The notes below the pieces were generated by a model, which was given only the letters and a program-made list of their open reading frames with translations, was not told where the DNA came from and made no database searches. Shown here one piece after another: positions 18,194 through 28,143 of a stretch of 64,000 nucleotides of DNA. Position 1 is the stretch's first letter. Each line of letters begins with the position of its first letter. Made by a program: the position numbers and the translations under genes. The stretch comes from Kiritimatiellia bacterium. Lineage in GTDB: Bacteria > Verrucomicrobiota > Kiritimatiellia > RFP12 > DVOR01. The DNA lies in contig JAFXKZ010000001.1 of assembly GCA_017531445.1 (NCBI GenBank), positions 349,037-413,036 of the forward strand. The letters are read 5' to 3'.

Positions 18194-18485
18194 ATCGGGG
18201 ATTGGGGGGAGGTGTATGCAGCCTTGCTCCAAGGGGTTTTCCGCTGCGCAGGGGCGTACTGGCATGAAGTGAACCGAGAGGGAGCGTAACGTGCGCCGGT
18301 TGGGCGCAGCGTATTCCCGGGTAAGGGCGGTGTATTTGTGATATTTTTGGCCGTTCCCTTTGCAACGGGCAGTTTGCGTTTCAAAAAAAGAATATTCTGG
18401 TTGCGGGTGAACCGGTAATCAACGGCGTTAATTCACCCGGAGAAAGGTGCAGTGTGTGCGCAAAAGTGGTGTTGTGAGCCGAAAT
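18194..18485. other. Non-coding remainder of the gap before the DUF2723 gene
   Basis: About 290 bp with no convincing ORF. An inverted repeat GGGTGAA (18405-18411) / TTCACCC (18432-18438) sits just upstream of GGAGAAAGG and of the possible GTG starts of the next gene. It could influence translation, but the pairing is only 7 bp. ATGCTATCCT near 18486 resembles an extended -10. Confidence 0.3.
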
Positions 18486-21400
18486 ATGCTATCCTTAATA
18501 GAGGAAATGAGACAATTACGGGAAAGATTTTTTGATCGCATGGACTGGCAAGCCTTCTGGTGTTGCTTCGGGGTGGCGTTCGTTGTCTATTTCTTTTCTC
18601 TGGGACCTTCGGTAGGGCTGGAAGATGCGGGGGAATTGGCCACGGCTGCGCATGTTTTGGGTGTGCCGCATCCTCCGGGCTATCCGTTGTGGACGATGAT
18701 TGGTTGGTGCTTTTGCCGCCTGTTCGGTTGGGTTACATGGCAGGGATATGCCAATCCGGCTTGGGCAGTGTCGCTCTTTTCTGCGCTTTCCGGTGCGGTG
18801 GCATCCGGGCTGATGGCATTGCTTGCGGTGCGCTCGGGGCGTGATTTGCTGGTGAATCCGTCAGCGGGTTCACTTCAGAAAGAAACGGATGTGCGCGCCG
18901 GATACGTATGGTGGGGCGGCGTGACAGGAAGCCTCTGTTTTGCGTTTTCTCCGGTAATGTGGTCGCAATCAGTCATCGTGGAAGTGTATGCGCTTGGAGC
19001 ACTTTTCATGGCCTTGGTGATGCTGCTGGCGTATCGTTGGTTGCAGCGACCTTCGGGGAAAATATTGATTTGGTTGGGACTCGTTTTCGGGCTTGGATTG
19101 ACGAATTATCAGGTGTTGCTGCTGGGTGCATTCCCGATTGGGCTCTTGATTTTTTTGCGCAAACGGGCGTTGGGATTTTCTTTTCTCGCGGTGGGGATCC
19201 CCCTCGCGCTGACGATTTATGTGTTGCTGCTGGGTGCGTTGCCGTCTGCCGATGCGTTCTCAACGCCCGGAGCACCGGTAATTTTGCGCCCGGAGAGGGA
19301 AATGCCTGCTCCGTGGGGATTTTATGGTGCGTTGTTAATCACGCTTGCGGGGGTGATTGGTGCACTTTGGTTGCGGGTAAAACGCAGCGGACTTATCGGA
19401 GCGATTCTCGCTGTGGCGGCGGTGTTGCTCTGGGGAGAAATCGGGTTTCGGTCGGTCGCGTTGCCGCAGCACTTCCAGGGGACGCTTTACCCATTCTGGC
19501 GAGCGTGGCTGGTTCACGCCGTATTGCTGGGCGGCCTTTGGGCAATCTGTTGGCCCTACCGCAGAAGCCGGCAGTATGCACTTGCTGTGACGGTGGTGCA
19601 ACTGGCGTTGCTGATCCTCTTGCAGCAAGGGTTGTTGCTGGGGTTGGAACACCCGACAACGGGATGGTTTTGGTGGGGAATCATTTGGAATGGCATCGTA
19701 CTGTTGTTGGCGAGCCGATGGCTTTTTTGCGGCAGACAGGTGGCAGGGGCGATCCTCGCAGCCGAGGTGGGGCTCTCGGTCTATGCGTATATGCCGCTGG
19801 TTTCAGACGCTTTGAATCCTGCAATGAATTGGGGGTATGCCCGGACATGGGAGGGCTTCAAACACGCGGTTTCGCGCGGACAGTATGAAGCGATTGCCCC
19901 TTCGGCTTTCTTTTCCAAACGGTATCTGATGCAGCTTTGGGACTATGCAAAGGATTTACGTTTGCAATTTTCACTTCCCGTCATCGGGATTGCCATGTTT
20001 GGCACCGGTGCTTTGGTGAAGAGCGTGTTGCGTGAAAAGCGGGCACAACCCAAGATTTGGTTGCTCAGCACGGTGCTGTTCTTTATCGTGATGTCGGCAC
20101 TGTTGGTGGCATTGGCCAACCCATCCGGCGATTTACAAGACGGATTCATCCAAAAGGTAAAGTTTATTTCCTCCCATGGCGTTTTCGCATTGTGGATCGG
20201 TTACGGGTTGATGATGACCTTGTGGTGGCTCGGCAACCGATGGAAAAAATGGGGCATACGGGGCGGTTATGCGCTGGTCGGAGTGCTGGTATTGATGCCG
20301 TTTGTTCAAAACGCACTGAATGGGGATCTGGTGCATCGCATGGGGGCTTCGGAGCAGACACAGCACGATTTCGGTTGGCAATTCGGTGCGTATATGCTTG
20401 GGGGCGCACCTGCAATTATTGCAGAACTTTCATCGGAAGAGGAACCTTTACCCGATCCGTTTTATCCGCCGCCAATGGCGCAGGATGCCGTTTTGTTCGG
20501 AGGGACGGATCCCGGGCGTTTCGTGCCAACCTACATGGTTTATGCGGCAGGATTCCGTCCCGACATCTTTGTTTTGACGCAAAATGCGCTCGCAGACCCC
20601 ACCTACATGAATGTGGAGCGTGATTTGTATGGCGATCGGTTGTGGTTGCCGACCGCCGACCAGGTGCGCGATGCTTTTGTCGATTACGTGGATGAGGTGC
20701 AGGCCGGGAAGCGAACCACACGCGGAAAGATCGTGGAAGAAAACGGTCGGATGCGGATCACCGGTGCTGCGGCGGTAATGGATATCAATGAGGCGTTATC
20801 GCAACAATTGTATGAACGGAATCCCAATGCATTTTACGTGGAAGAAAGTTACGCCATGCAGTGGATGCAACCTTTGCTGGAGCCGGCAGGGCTTGCAATG
20901 GCATTGCGGAAAGAACCGGAAGCATTGACACAGACACTGTTGAATCGTGATGCGGATTTTTGGGATTGGATGGTGCGCCGCCTGACGGATCGCTCGGCCT
21001 ATCGGCGCGATTTTGCCGCAAAGAAGAGTTTCTCAAAGTTGCGTTCCTCAATCGCAGGAATGTATGCCAAACGTGCACAACCACGCGCCGCAGCACGTGC
21101 CTTTCAGGATGCCTTGCGCCTTTATCCGGCCTCTTCAGAATCCGTTTTTCGCACCATTCAGGATTTATATCTGCCGGGTGCGCAGTTGGATTCCGCGTTG
21201 CGTCTGGCACGGCACTACCGGAAGGCAGACCCGAGCAACCGGAAAGTCCCCCTTTTGGAAGCGCGTCTTGAGGCGATGATCGGAGTGTATCAGCAGTTTA
21301 ACGTGCTTTCAGAAAAATTGGAAAAAGGGAAAGCTACGACAGCCGAACGGTGTGAATTGGCTTTGGTTTGCGAAGAGTTGGGCTTGAAGCAACAGGCTCT

Positions 21401-21833
21401 TGCCCACTGGAAAGCATTGGTCTCCAGAGAGGATTTAACGGCACGTGATGCGCGTGATGGCGCGATTGCGCTTCAAAGATTACGGGAGTTTGAGACCGCT
21501 GTGCTCTTTTTGAAACGCGTTCCGCAAGCCGTTTGGCCGACATTCTCCGAAGAAGAATTGGTCGCTTCGGGCGGTTTGGCGCAAAGCTATGGCGAAGAGG
21601 AATTGGCGTTGGGGCTTTTTCGTGCGGCCTTGCAGAAAGCTCCGGAATCCGGTCGCGTCTGGCTGGGCGTGGCACTTTACTATTATGGCATGGGCAATGA
21701 AAGCAAAGCGTATGAATGTATGCGCACTGCCGTGCAATACGGAGCGGCACCGTTGATTGAAGAAGATGCAGCTGTGGCCGATATATTTCTCCGCCTCATG
21801 CAGCGGTTTGCTCCGCGGAAAGGAATTCAATGA
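18486..21833 (+). CDS. DUF2723 membrane protein with C-terminal TPR domain
   Basis: About 1115 residues. The N-terminal half carries ~12 hydrophobic segments and the DUF2723 signature SVGLEDAGELATAAHVLGVPHPPGYPLW, where the acidic pair sits in the first loop as in PMT-type O-mannosyl/GT-C glycosyltransferases. After a soluble segment (~620-830), the last ~250 residues look like helical TPR-type repeats (AARAFQDALRLYPASSES...; GLFRAALQKAPESGRVWLGV). It is predicted to be an envelope glycosyltransferase-like protein. Substrate and product are unknown. The start is uncertain: the frame opens with GTG at 18447 and 18456, and ATGs occur at 18486 and 18507, none with an ideal ribosome-binding site. 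Its stop overlaps the fmt start. Confidence 0.8.
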   Translation: MLSLIEEMRQLRERFFDRMDWQAFWCCFGVAFVVYFFSLGPSVGLEDAGELATAAHVLGVPHPPGYPLWTMIGWCFCRLFGWVTWQGYANPAWAVSLFSALSGAVASGLMALLAVRSGRDLLVNPSAGSLQKETDVRAGYVWWGGVTGSLCFAFSPVMWSQSVIVEVYALGALFMALVMLLAYRWLQRPSGKILIWLGLVFGLGLTNYQVLLLGAFPIGLLIFLRKRALGFSFLAVGIPLALTIYVLLLGALPSADAFSTPGAPVILRPEREMPAPWGFYGALLITLAGVIGALWLRVKRSGLIGAILAVAAVLLWGEIGFRSVALPQHFQGTLYPFWRAWLVHAVLLGGLWAICWPYRRSRQYALAVTVVQLALLILLQQGLLLGLEHPTTGWFWWGIIWNGIVLLLASRWLFCGRQVAGAILAAEVGLSVYAYMPLVSDALNPAMNWGYARTWEGFKHAVSRGQYEAIAPSAFFSKRYLMQLWDYAKDLRLQFSLPVIGIAMFGTGALVKSVLREKRAQPKIWLLSTVLFFIVMSALLVALANPSGDLQDGFIQKVKFISSHGVFALWIGYGLMMTLWWLGNRWKKWGIRGGYALVGVLVLMPFVQNALNGDLVHRMGASEQTQHDFGWQFGAYMLGGAPAIIAELSSEEEPLPDPFYPPPMAQDAVLFGGTDPGRFVPTYMVYAAGFRPDIFVLTQNALADPTYMNVERDLYGDRLWLPTADQVRDAFVDYVDEVQAGKRTTRGKIVEENGRMRITGAAAVMDINEALSQQLYERNPNAFYVEESYAMQWMQPLLEPAGLAMALRKEPEALTQTLLNRDADFWDWMVRRLTDRSAYRRDFAAKKSFSKLRSSIAGMYAKRAQPRAAARAFQDALRLYPASSESVFRTIQDLYLPGAQLDSALRLARHYRKADPSNRKVPLLEARLEAMIGVYQQFNVLSEKLEKGKATTAERCELALVCEELGLKQQALAHWKALVSREDLTARDARDGAIALQRLREFETAVLFLKRVPQAVWPTFSEEELVASGGLAQSYGEEELALGLFRAALQKAPESGRVWLGVALYYYGMGNESKAYECMRTAVQYGAAPLIEEDAAVADIFLRLMQRFAPRKGIQ

Positions 21834-22879
21834 TGGATCGTATTCGCGTTGTATTTATGGGGTCTGCAGATCTTTCTGCCGTGATGTTGGAACGCTTGGC
21901 TCGGGAAACCGACACAGTGCAGTTGGTCGGATGCGTAACGCAACCGGATAAACCTGCCGGACGCAATCGGAAACTGATGCCGTGCGCGTGCAAGGCGTTC
22001 GTTGATAAGATGGGCATTCCCTGTTTGACCCCTCAGCGTGTCAATACGGAGGAAAGCCTGGCACAGATTGCCGCATGGTTGCCGGATGTTATCGTTGTTG
22101 TCGCATATGGACAGATTCTAAGTCGCAGACTTTTGGATATTCCCACGCTGGGGTGTATCAATATCCATCTCTCGTTGTTGCCGCGTTATCGCGGAGCGTC
22201 TCCTATCCATGCTGCCCTGCTTGCGGGAGATCGCGTGACGGGCGCGTCTGCAATGTTAATGGATGAAGGGATGGATACCGGGCCGGTATTGATGAAGCAG
22301 GAAACCGAAATTACCCCGGAAGACACCTTGGAAACCTTGCACGACCGTTTGGCAGAAATCGGCGCGGAATTGCTCGTGAAGGTCTTGCCGAAATGGGCTT
22401 ACTTTCTTGTGCGTCCTGAGCCTCAGAATCCGGAACTTGTGGTGACAGCCTACAAGATCAAGAAGAGTGATGGGTTGTTGCATTGGGCGGACTCCACAGA
22501 GATAATCTTGCGGAAAATCCGTGCATATACACCATGGCCCTCGTGTTTTACCTACTTGCAGCCGGATGCAAAAGATAAGAAGAAGGATCCGGAAGCGGTT
22601 TTGGGAAAGATGGTGAAAGTGCTGGCGGCGCGGGCAGAATCGGTGGATGCACAGGAAGCGATGTGCGTCCCCGGGACAGTATTGAAGGCGGATAAAGGGG
22701 AGTTGAAAATCCGTACGGCCGATGGCGCACTGTCCGTTTTGCGGCTTCAGACAGCCGGAGGCGGAGCGATGGATGTGCAGGCTTGGTTGTGCGGTCATCC
22801 GTATGTTGTGCCGGGATACGCCTTTATCACGCCGCCCGCGCCGCCTGTAACACCGATAGAAGCGTATCGTAGAAAGTGA
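21830..22879 (+). CDS. fmt: Methionyl-tRNA formyltransferase
   Basis: Formylates initiator Met-tRNA using 10-formyl-tetrahydrofolate. The 349 residues include the N-terminal Rossmann core (RIRVVFMGSADLSAVML), the folate/catalytic region INIHLSLLPRYRGASPIHAALLAGD with the essential Asn-His pair, and LMDEGMDTGPVL. A C-terminal OB-like domain covers ~210-349. The start ATG overlaps the upstream stop (ATGA). An adjacent ATG at 21833 is equally possible given AAAGGAA at 21817. A proline-rich tail (TPPAPPVTP) is unremarkable. Confidence 0.95.
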   Translation: MMDRIRVVFMGSADLSAVMLERLARETDTVQLVGCVTQPDKPAGRNRKLMPCACKAFVDKMGIPCLTPQRVNTEESLAQIAAWLPDVIVVVAYGQILSRRLLDIPTLGCINIHLSLLPRYRGASPIHAALLAGDRVTGASAMLMDEGMDTGPVLMKQETEITPEDTLETLHDRLAEIGAELLVKVLPKWAYFLVRPEPQNPELVVTAYKIKKSDGLLHWADSTEIILRKIRAYTPWPSCFTYLQPDAKDKKKDPEAVLGKMVKVLAARAESVDAQEAMCVPGTVLKADKGELKIRTADGALSVLRLQTAGGGAMDVQAWLCGHPYVVPGYAFITPPAPPVTPIEAYRRK

Positions 22880-22939
22880 CAACGTGCAGAATTTTTGCAA
22901 AAACAGATGTGGTAATTTGATTTGAAAGAGGCTGAATGT

Positions 22940-24616
22940 ATGAGTAACACACAGCGAAAGACGATTGTCATTGGGCACCGGAATCCTGATACAGATTCCA
23001 TTGTTTCCGCGATTGCTTACGCGGAATTGAAGCGTCAGCAGGGCGTTACCAGATGTATGCCGGCACGTGGCGGCAAACTGACGCCGCAGACAGAATATAT
23101 TTTGAAACGGTTTGATACACCTGCGCCAACGTTTATTCCTGATATGCTTCCCAAGGTGGAATATTATCTTCCTGAGGGGGCTCCGGTTACGGTTCAGGCG
23201 AATACTGCGTTGTGGGATGCGCTGGAATTGATGGATAAAAACAGGCTTTCGGCGATTCCTGTGGTGGATTCCGAGGGTTACTATCAAGCATTTCTTTCCC
23301 ATAACACCTTTACGGAAAACATTATCCACAAGGCAGATCCGCACCGGAAAGCGATTATTCCTACGAGCGTCAATCTCCTTGCCCATACATTGCGTGCACA
23401 GCCATTGTTGACATTTGACGGCAATGCTGTGGTGAAAAGCCGCGTATTGGTGGCCGGCTCCACAAAGGAAGCGTTTGAGCAGATTCTGAAGACTGAGTTT
23501 TCAAGAAACACGATTGCGATTATTGAGAATCGTGCGTCTATTCTCAATCTGTGCATTGATTATAAAGTTCGAGCCATTGTGATGACAGGCAGTCAGCCGT
23601 TCCCGAAAGAACTCTACAAGCGGGCGGAAGAAGCTGGGATTTCGGTGTTGATTTCGCCGTATGATATCGCCAGCACGGTGTATCTGACGTTGTATTCAAT
23701 GCCGGTAAGCACGATGGCGACCGGAGCAATCAAGGCTGTGCAGGCAACGGCTTTGGTGCGTGAAGTGCAACAGGCGGTGAAGACTTCGGCTTCCCGTTCG
23801 CTACCTGTGATTGATGAGGCAGGCAAGGTCGTGGGCGTAATCAATGAACACGATCTTTACAAGCAGCCGAATGTGGATATGATCCTTGTGGATCATAACG
23901 AGTTGTCGCTGGGGGTTGAAGGATTGGACCAGTTCAGAATCGTTGAGATTCTCGACCATCACAAACTTGGTAATTTCCCAACGCACGAACCGATTGAGTT
24001 CATCAACCGTGTCGTTGGCTCCACTGCAACGATTGTCGCTTGCCTTTATCAGGAGCGCAAAGCCGTGCTTTCACCGAATATTGCCGGTCTGCTCCTTTCT
24101 GCAATTATCACCGATACGCTTGCATTGAAATCGCCCACAACAACCGATGTTGATCGCAATATGGCCGAGTATCTTTCCGGATTGCTCAATTTGGATGTGG
24201 AGGAATTGGCACAGGATATCTTCTCGCATGCTTCCCGCATTGCGGATCTTTCGGTGGAGAAAATCCTCGCGCACGACGCAAAGCACTACGAAGAAGGCGA
24301 TGTTGCTTTCGACGTGGCGCAGATTGAAATCAGCACTTCGGATGAATTGCGCGGGCGTTTGCCGGATCTGCTTGACGGCTTGAAAACGCATTGTCATCGC
24401 GAAAAGTTGTATTTTGCAGCGTTGATGGTGACGGATATCGCCGCGCTGAATTCGGTGCTTCTGGTGGCGGGCGAAGAACGTTTTATCAGCAAGATTCCAT
24501 TCCCGCATTATGAGAATCAGGAAAATGCCTTCCTCTGCAAGGGCATTATGTCACGTAAGAAGCAACTGTTGCCGCTCTTGTTGGAACAGTTAACCTCCAC
24601 CTATGTGCGACGTTGA
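22940..24616 (+). CDS. ppaC: Manganese-dependent inorganic pyrophosphatase with CBS-DRTGG insert
   Basis: Family II (DHH-type) pyrophosphatase, 558 residues, hydrolysing PPi to phosphate in the cytoplasm. Metal motifs are GHRNPDTDSI (~10-19), DHNE (~321) and EILDHHKLGNF (~341), followed by the DHHA2 domain. Between them sits a ~240-residue regulatory insert with two CBS-like halves (LSAIPVVDSEGYYQAF; SLPVIDEAGKVVGVINEHDL) flanking a DRTGG-like segment (~190-280). In characterised clostridial enzymes such inserts bind AMP/ADP as inhibitors and diadenosine polyphosphates as activators. The TTG 22922 start is disfavoured; the ATG at 22940 follows AGAGGCTG. Confidence 0.94.
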   Translation: MSNTQRKTIVIGHRNPDTDSIVSAIAYAELKRQQGVTRCMPARGGKLTPQTEYILKRFDTPAPTFIPDMLPKVEYYLPEGAPVTVQANTALWDALELMDKNRLSAIPVVDSEGYYQAFLSHNTFTENIIHKADPHRKAIIPTSVNLLAHTLRAQPLLTFDGNAVVKSRVLVAGSTKEAFEQILKTEFSRNTIAIIENRASILNLCIDYKVRAIVMTGSQPFPKELYKRAEEAGISVLISPYDIASTVYLTLYSMPVSTMATGAIKAVQATALVREVQQAVKTSASRSLPVIDEAGKVVGVINEHDLYKQPNVDMILVDHNELSLGVEGLDQFRIVEILDHHKLGNFPTHEPIEFINRVVGSTATIVACLYQERKAVLSPNIAGLLLSAIITDTLALKSPTTTDVDRNMAEYLSGLLNLDVEELAQDIFSHASRIADLSVEKILAHDAKHYEEGDVAFDVAQIEISTSDELRGRLPDLLDGLKTHCHREKLYFAALMVTDIAALNSVLLVAGEERFISKIPFPHYENQENAFLCKGIMSRKKQLLPLLLEQLTSTYVRR

Positions 24617-24625
24617 GGTCTGACG

Positions 24626-25480
24626 ATGGAAGTCTTGGTTGCCGAGCCTCATGGGATGTGTTCCGGGGTCGCACGTGCGCTTGAAATCGCCCGGCAAACG
24701 CTGGAACAGCATCCCGGTCAGACCTTGTGGTGCTTTCATGAATTGGTTCACAATGAACACATTGTTGCGGCACTTCAGGCGCGCGGTATGCGCTTTGTGA
24801 ATGCAATTGCCGAGATTCCGGAGGGCGCACGCGTCTTATTTTCCGCCCATGGCGTGAGTCCGGAGGTGCGTCAGGCTGCTGCGCTCCGATGCTTGGAAAT
24901 TGTGGATGCCACCTGTCCTTTTGTAGCTAAAGTACACGCTGAGGCGCGCCGGTATGCACAGGAGGGGTGTCAGATTGCGTTGATTGGTCACAAGGGACAT
25001 GATGAAGTGGTGGGCATTCTCGGAGAGGCTCCGGAGCAAATTGCGGTGATTGAGACGTGCGACGATGTCCGCGCGCTGCGTCAGAAGGTGGCGGTGTCGC
25101 AGGTAATGGTTTTGAGCCAAACCACCATCAGTGAAGCGATGTATGAAGCGCGTATAGCCGATTTGCAGGCGGCAGGCTTTGAGGTGCAGTTCCCCAAAGT
25201 GCTGGATATCTGCTATGCTACGCGCGAACGCCAACAAGCCGTGCGCGCACTTGCGCAGCAAGTTGATTGTGTGCTGGTGCTCGGATCGCGTAATTCTTCA
25301 AACTCCAAGCGACTGGTGGAAGTGGCCGAACGTGCCGGATGCCGTGCGGCGTTGATTGCTTCGCCGGAGGAATTGGAGACGATTGACTTGCTGTCTGTCC
25401 GGCGTTTGGGATTAACCTCCGGAGCCTCTACACCGGAGTCGCTGCTCGATCGTTTACGGGATTCGCTGAATGCCCGTTGA
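24626..25480 (+). CDS. ispH: 4-hydroxy-3-methylbut-2-enyl diphosphate reductase
   Basis: Last step of the MEP isoprenoid pathway, producing IPP and DMAPP with a [4Fe-4S] cluster. The 284 residues have the three cluster cysteines in expected places: GMCSGV (C12), DATCPF (~97) and DICYATRERQ (~196). HELVHN and LTSGASTPE also match. It is slightly shorter than the usual ~310 residues, mostly at the C-terminus. It lies 9 bp after the pyrophosphatase gene, and priA starts 10 bp after its stop. Confidence 0.95.
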   Translation: MEVLVAEPHGMCSGVARALEIARQTLEQHPGQTLWCFHELVHNEHIVAALQARGMRFVNAIAEIPEGARVLFSAHGVSPEVRQAAALRCLEIVDATCPFVAKVHAEARRYAQEGCQIALIGHKGHDEVVGILGEAPEQIAVIETCDDVRALRQKVAVSQVMVLSQTTISEAMYEARIADLQAAGFEVQFPKVLDICYATRERQQAVRALAQQVDCVLVLGSRNSSNSKRLVEVAERAGCRAALIASPEELETIDLLSVRRLGLTSGASTPESLLDRLRDSLNAR

Positions 25481-25490
25481 GGGTCGCGCC

Positions 25491-27725
25491 ATGTTTGCCC
25501 AAGTTGCCATTGAACAAGTTCCCGATACGTTGTTCACTTATCGCGTTCCCGAGGAGATGACGGTAAGCGTGGGGCAGCGTGTTTCGGTGCCATGGCAGCG
25601 CATCATGCGCTCGGGTTACGTGATTTCCCTTTCCGAAAGTTCTCCCTATCAACCCGTTAAACGCCCGGCTTCGCCTCAAGAGACGCTCTTTGAACTGCCG
25701 GAAACTTCCGCGACCATCAAGTGCATTTCTGCTGTTGATGATCCGCTTCCTTACTTCTCTGAAACGACGATTCGTCTGCTTCGATGGTTGGCCGACTACT
25801 ATTCTGCGGGTTTTACGCTTGCGCTTCGCAGTGCGCTTCCGGCTCCGGTTCGTGCGGGAAGAACGCGTGAGCGCGAATTGTTTATGGTTACTCCGGTTCA
25901 TCCTTTGCCGAAAGGCTTGCCGAAGTTGACCGCACGGCAGCAGCACCTGTACACAGAAATCCTCCGGATTGATGGCGGTCGCTTGACGCACGTGTGCGAA
26001 GAGCTGGGCACAACACCGGCGACGGTGCGCAAATTGGCCGCAAACGGTTATCTCCGGTGTGAGCGCGTGGCAGTGGCGCGCAGCCCGTTGAAAGGGCGTG
26101 TGGTGATGCCCTCTTCGCCGCTTCCGCTCACCGCTTCACAGCAATCGGCTTTAGCGATGATTCTTGCTGCGCAGAAACCTGTCCTGCTTTTTGGGGTGAC
26201 AGGCTCGGGCAAGACGGAAGTGTATATGCAGGCTATTGCAAAGACGCTGGCAGAGGGGCGCGATGCCATTATGCTTGTGCCGGAAATCGCGCTTACACCG
26301 CAGACAGTCAGCCGCTTTGCTTCACGTTTCGGCAAGACGGTCGCCGTGCTGCACAGTGCGCTGAGTGATGGAGAACGCCATGATGAGTGGCACCGGATTC
26401 GGCGCGGGGAGGCGCGTGTGGTGGTGGGGCCGCGTTCGGCCGTGTTTGCACCGGTGCGGCAATTGGGATTGATGATTGTCGATGAAGAGCACGACAACGG
26501 TTATAAGCAAGATGAAAGTCCGCGTTATTCTGCACGGGATGTTGCGGTAGTACGCGCAAAGATGGAGGGTGCCCGTTGTCTTCTGGGGTCGGCAACGCCT
26601 TCGCTTGAGAGCTGGCGCAATGCGGTGGAATTGGATAAGTATCAATTGGTGCGGATGCCCGAACGCGTGGGGGGGAGCGTCCTGCCGGCAGTTACGGTGC
26701 TGGACATGGGGCAGGCGGCCGCACCGGGAGAGCCCGTGCCGATTTTCAGCCCGCCGTTGATTGATGCCATGCGTTCACGGTTGGAACGTGGCGAACAAAT
26801 CATTCTGTTTCTGAATCGGCGCGGGTATGCGCCCACCTATCAATGTGCGCGATGTCAGACGGCGGCAATCTGCACCAAATGCAGTGTCAAGATGACGTAT
26901 CATATGAAAGACGATACCCTGCGGTGTCATTTGTGCGGAGCTTGGCAGCGGCCTCCTGCGCGGTGCCCCTCCTGTGGCAGTCCTGAGTTTTCGCGTCTTG
27001 GCTTCGGGACGCAACGCGTTGAAGCGGCATTGCACAAGATTCTTCCTTCGGCACGCATCATCCGCATGGATGCTGACAGCACGTCACACCGGCACAGTCA
27101 TGACGAACTCCTTTCGGCGTTCCGCGCCAAAGAGGCGGATATCCTTTTGGGGACGCAGATGATTGCCAAGGGGTTGGATTTTCCCAATGTCACCCTGGTC
27201 GGCATTCTGGCTGCGGATCGGTCATTGGATATTACCTACGACTTTCGTGCGGCTGAGCGCACCTTCCAATTGATTGCGCAGGTTTCCGGACGTGCCGGAC
27301 GCGGCACCTTGCCGGGTGAAGTGGTGGTGCAAACTTTCCAACCTGATCATCCGGCCATCCGATTGGCGGCCGCGTGTGATTATGAAACCTTTGCTGCGGA
27401 AGAATTGGCCAATCGCCGTGCGGAAGAATGCCCCCCTTATCAAAAACTCGCCTGCATCACGTTTACGGGTAATGATCTGGCGTCGGTGACTTCGGCAGCC
27501 CGTACCGCTGAAAAACGCTTCCGCGCGTGTCGCGGTCTTACCGTGATTCCGGCGATGCCTGCGCCACTGGAAAAGAAAGAAGAGGCCTGGCGGTGGCAAT
27601 TGCTGCTGCGCGCACCTTCCTCCAAAGCCATTGCAGCTGCCTGTGACCATCTTTTGCCTAAAAAAGAGCGGCTCTCCGAATCGCTCCGCATCCTCGTTGA
27701 TATCGATGCTGTTTTTCTGGGCTGA
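25491..27725 (+). CDS. priA: Primosomal protein N' (replication restart helicase)
   Basis: Superfamily 2 3'-5' helicase that reloads the replisome at collapsed forks, 744 residues. The N-terminal DNA-binding domain is followed by Walker A GVTGSGKTEVYM (~235), DEEHD (~330), GSATPSLES and the zinc-binding region with eight cysteines (CARCQTAAICTKC, CHLCGAW, CPSCGSPEF, ~450-505). It then has LGTQMIAKGLDFPNV and the QVSGRAGRG motif VI. The frame allows an ATG at 25470, overlapping ispH. The ATG at 25491 after GAGGG matches the usual PriA beginning (VAIEQVPDTLFTYRVP). Confidence 0.95.
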   Translation: MFAQVAIEQVPDTLFTYRVPEEMTVSVGQRVSVPWQRIMRSGYVISLSESSPYQPVKRPASPQETLFELPETSATIKCISAVDDPLPYFSETTIRLLRWLADYYSAGFTLALRSALPAPVRAGRTRERELFMVTPVHPLPKGLPKLTARQQHLYTEILRIDGGRLTHVCEELGTTPATVRKLAANGYLRCERVAVARSPLKGRVVMPSSPLPLTASQQSALAMILAAQKPVLLFGVTGSGKTEVYMQAIAKTLAEGRDAIMLVPEIALTPQTVSRFASRFGKTVAVLHSALSDGERHDEWHRIRRGEARVVVGPRSAVFAPVRQLGLMIVDEEHDNGYKQDESPRYSARDVAVVRAKMEGARCLLGSATPSLESWRNAVELDKYQLVRMPERVGGSVLPAVTVLDMGQAAAPGEPVPIFSPPLIDAMRSRLERGEQIILFLNRRGYAPTYQCARCQTAAICTKCSVKMTYHMKDDTLRCHLCGAWQRPPARCPSCGSPEFSRLGFGTQRVEAALHKILPSARIIRMDADSTSHRHSHDELLSAFRAKEADILLGTQMIAKGLDFPNVTLVGILAADRSLDITYDFRAAERTFQLIAQVSGRAGRGTLPGEVVVQTFQPDHPAIRLAAACDYETFAAEELANRRAEECPPYQKLACITFTGNDLASVTSAARTAEKRFRACRGLTVIPAMPAPLEKKEEAWRWQLLLRAPSSKAIAAACDHLLPKKERLSESLRILVDIDAVFLG

Positions 27726-27737
27726 CCACGAGCAAAA

Positions 27738-27823
27738 CCAACTTCGCCGAGATTGCATCGCAATGTCGCCGAAGTCCAACCGCAACTTCGCCGGCATTCA
27801 CCCCCCAATCCCGCCCATGTCGA
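27738..27823. repeat. 22-bp phased palindrome array 3 (four units)
   Basis: Centres lie at 27747, 27769, 27791 and 27814, with spacings of 22, 22 and 23 bp. Cores read TCGCCGA, TCGCCGA, TCGCCGG and CCGCCCAT. It begins 13 bp after the priA stop. No T-tract follows, so it is not a simple terminator. Confidence 0.83.
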
Positions 27824-28143
27824 AATGTATGTATCACTATTCTCTCAGAGGGTTTTGGGGGAGGCGTGGGCGCGAACAGATTGAGTTTAGTTGAAAATCA
27901 TCTTGTTGAGAAGCTGTAACAGTCCCACACTATGGGATGAGTCATCGTATTGACAATTTTGCGGCAAGGCAAGCGAATCTCAAAGGAACGGCAGGCAGTT
28001 TCAAAAACGGACGTCACGTTTGAGGTTACGTGCGTATGCGTGCTCCTTCTTTCAGGGGCAGTTTAGGTTTTCTACAACCACCTTTGAGCACTGAAGGCGG
28101 TTTCCTTTTGCCTTCTTCAAAATCCCGGATGAAAGGATGAACA
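27824..28143. other. Non-coding gap between priA and the sialic-acid genes
   Basis: About 320 bp after array 3 without a supported gene. It contains T-rich stretches (GGCGGTTTCCTTTTGCC near 28095). I see no convincing promoter or riboswitch here. Confidence 0.3.

Noticed and set aside
27738-27823. Palindrome arrays as rho-independent terminators
   Set aside because: No T-tracts follow, four units always occur, and several arrays lie between divergent genes. Ordinary terminators were found separately.
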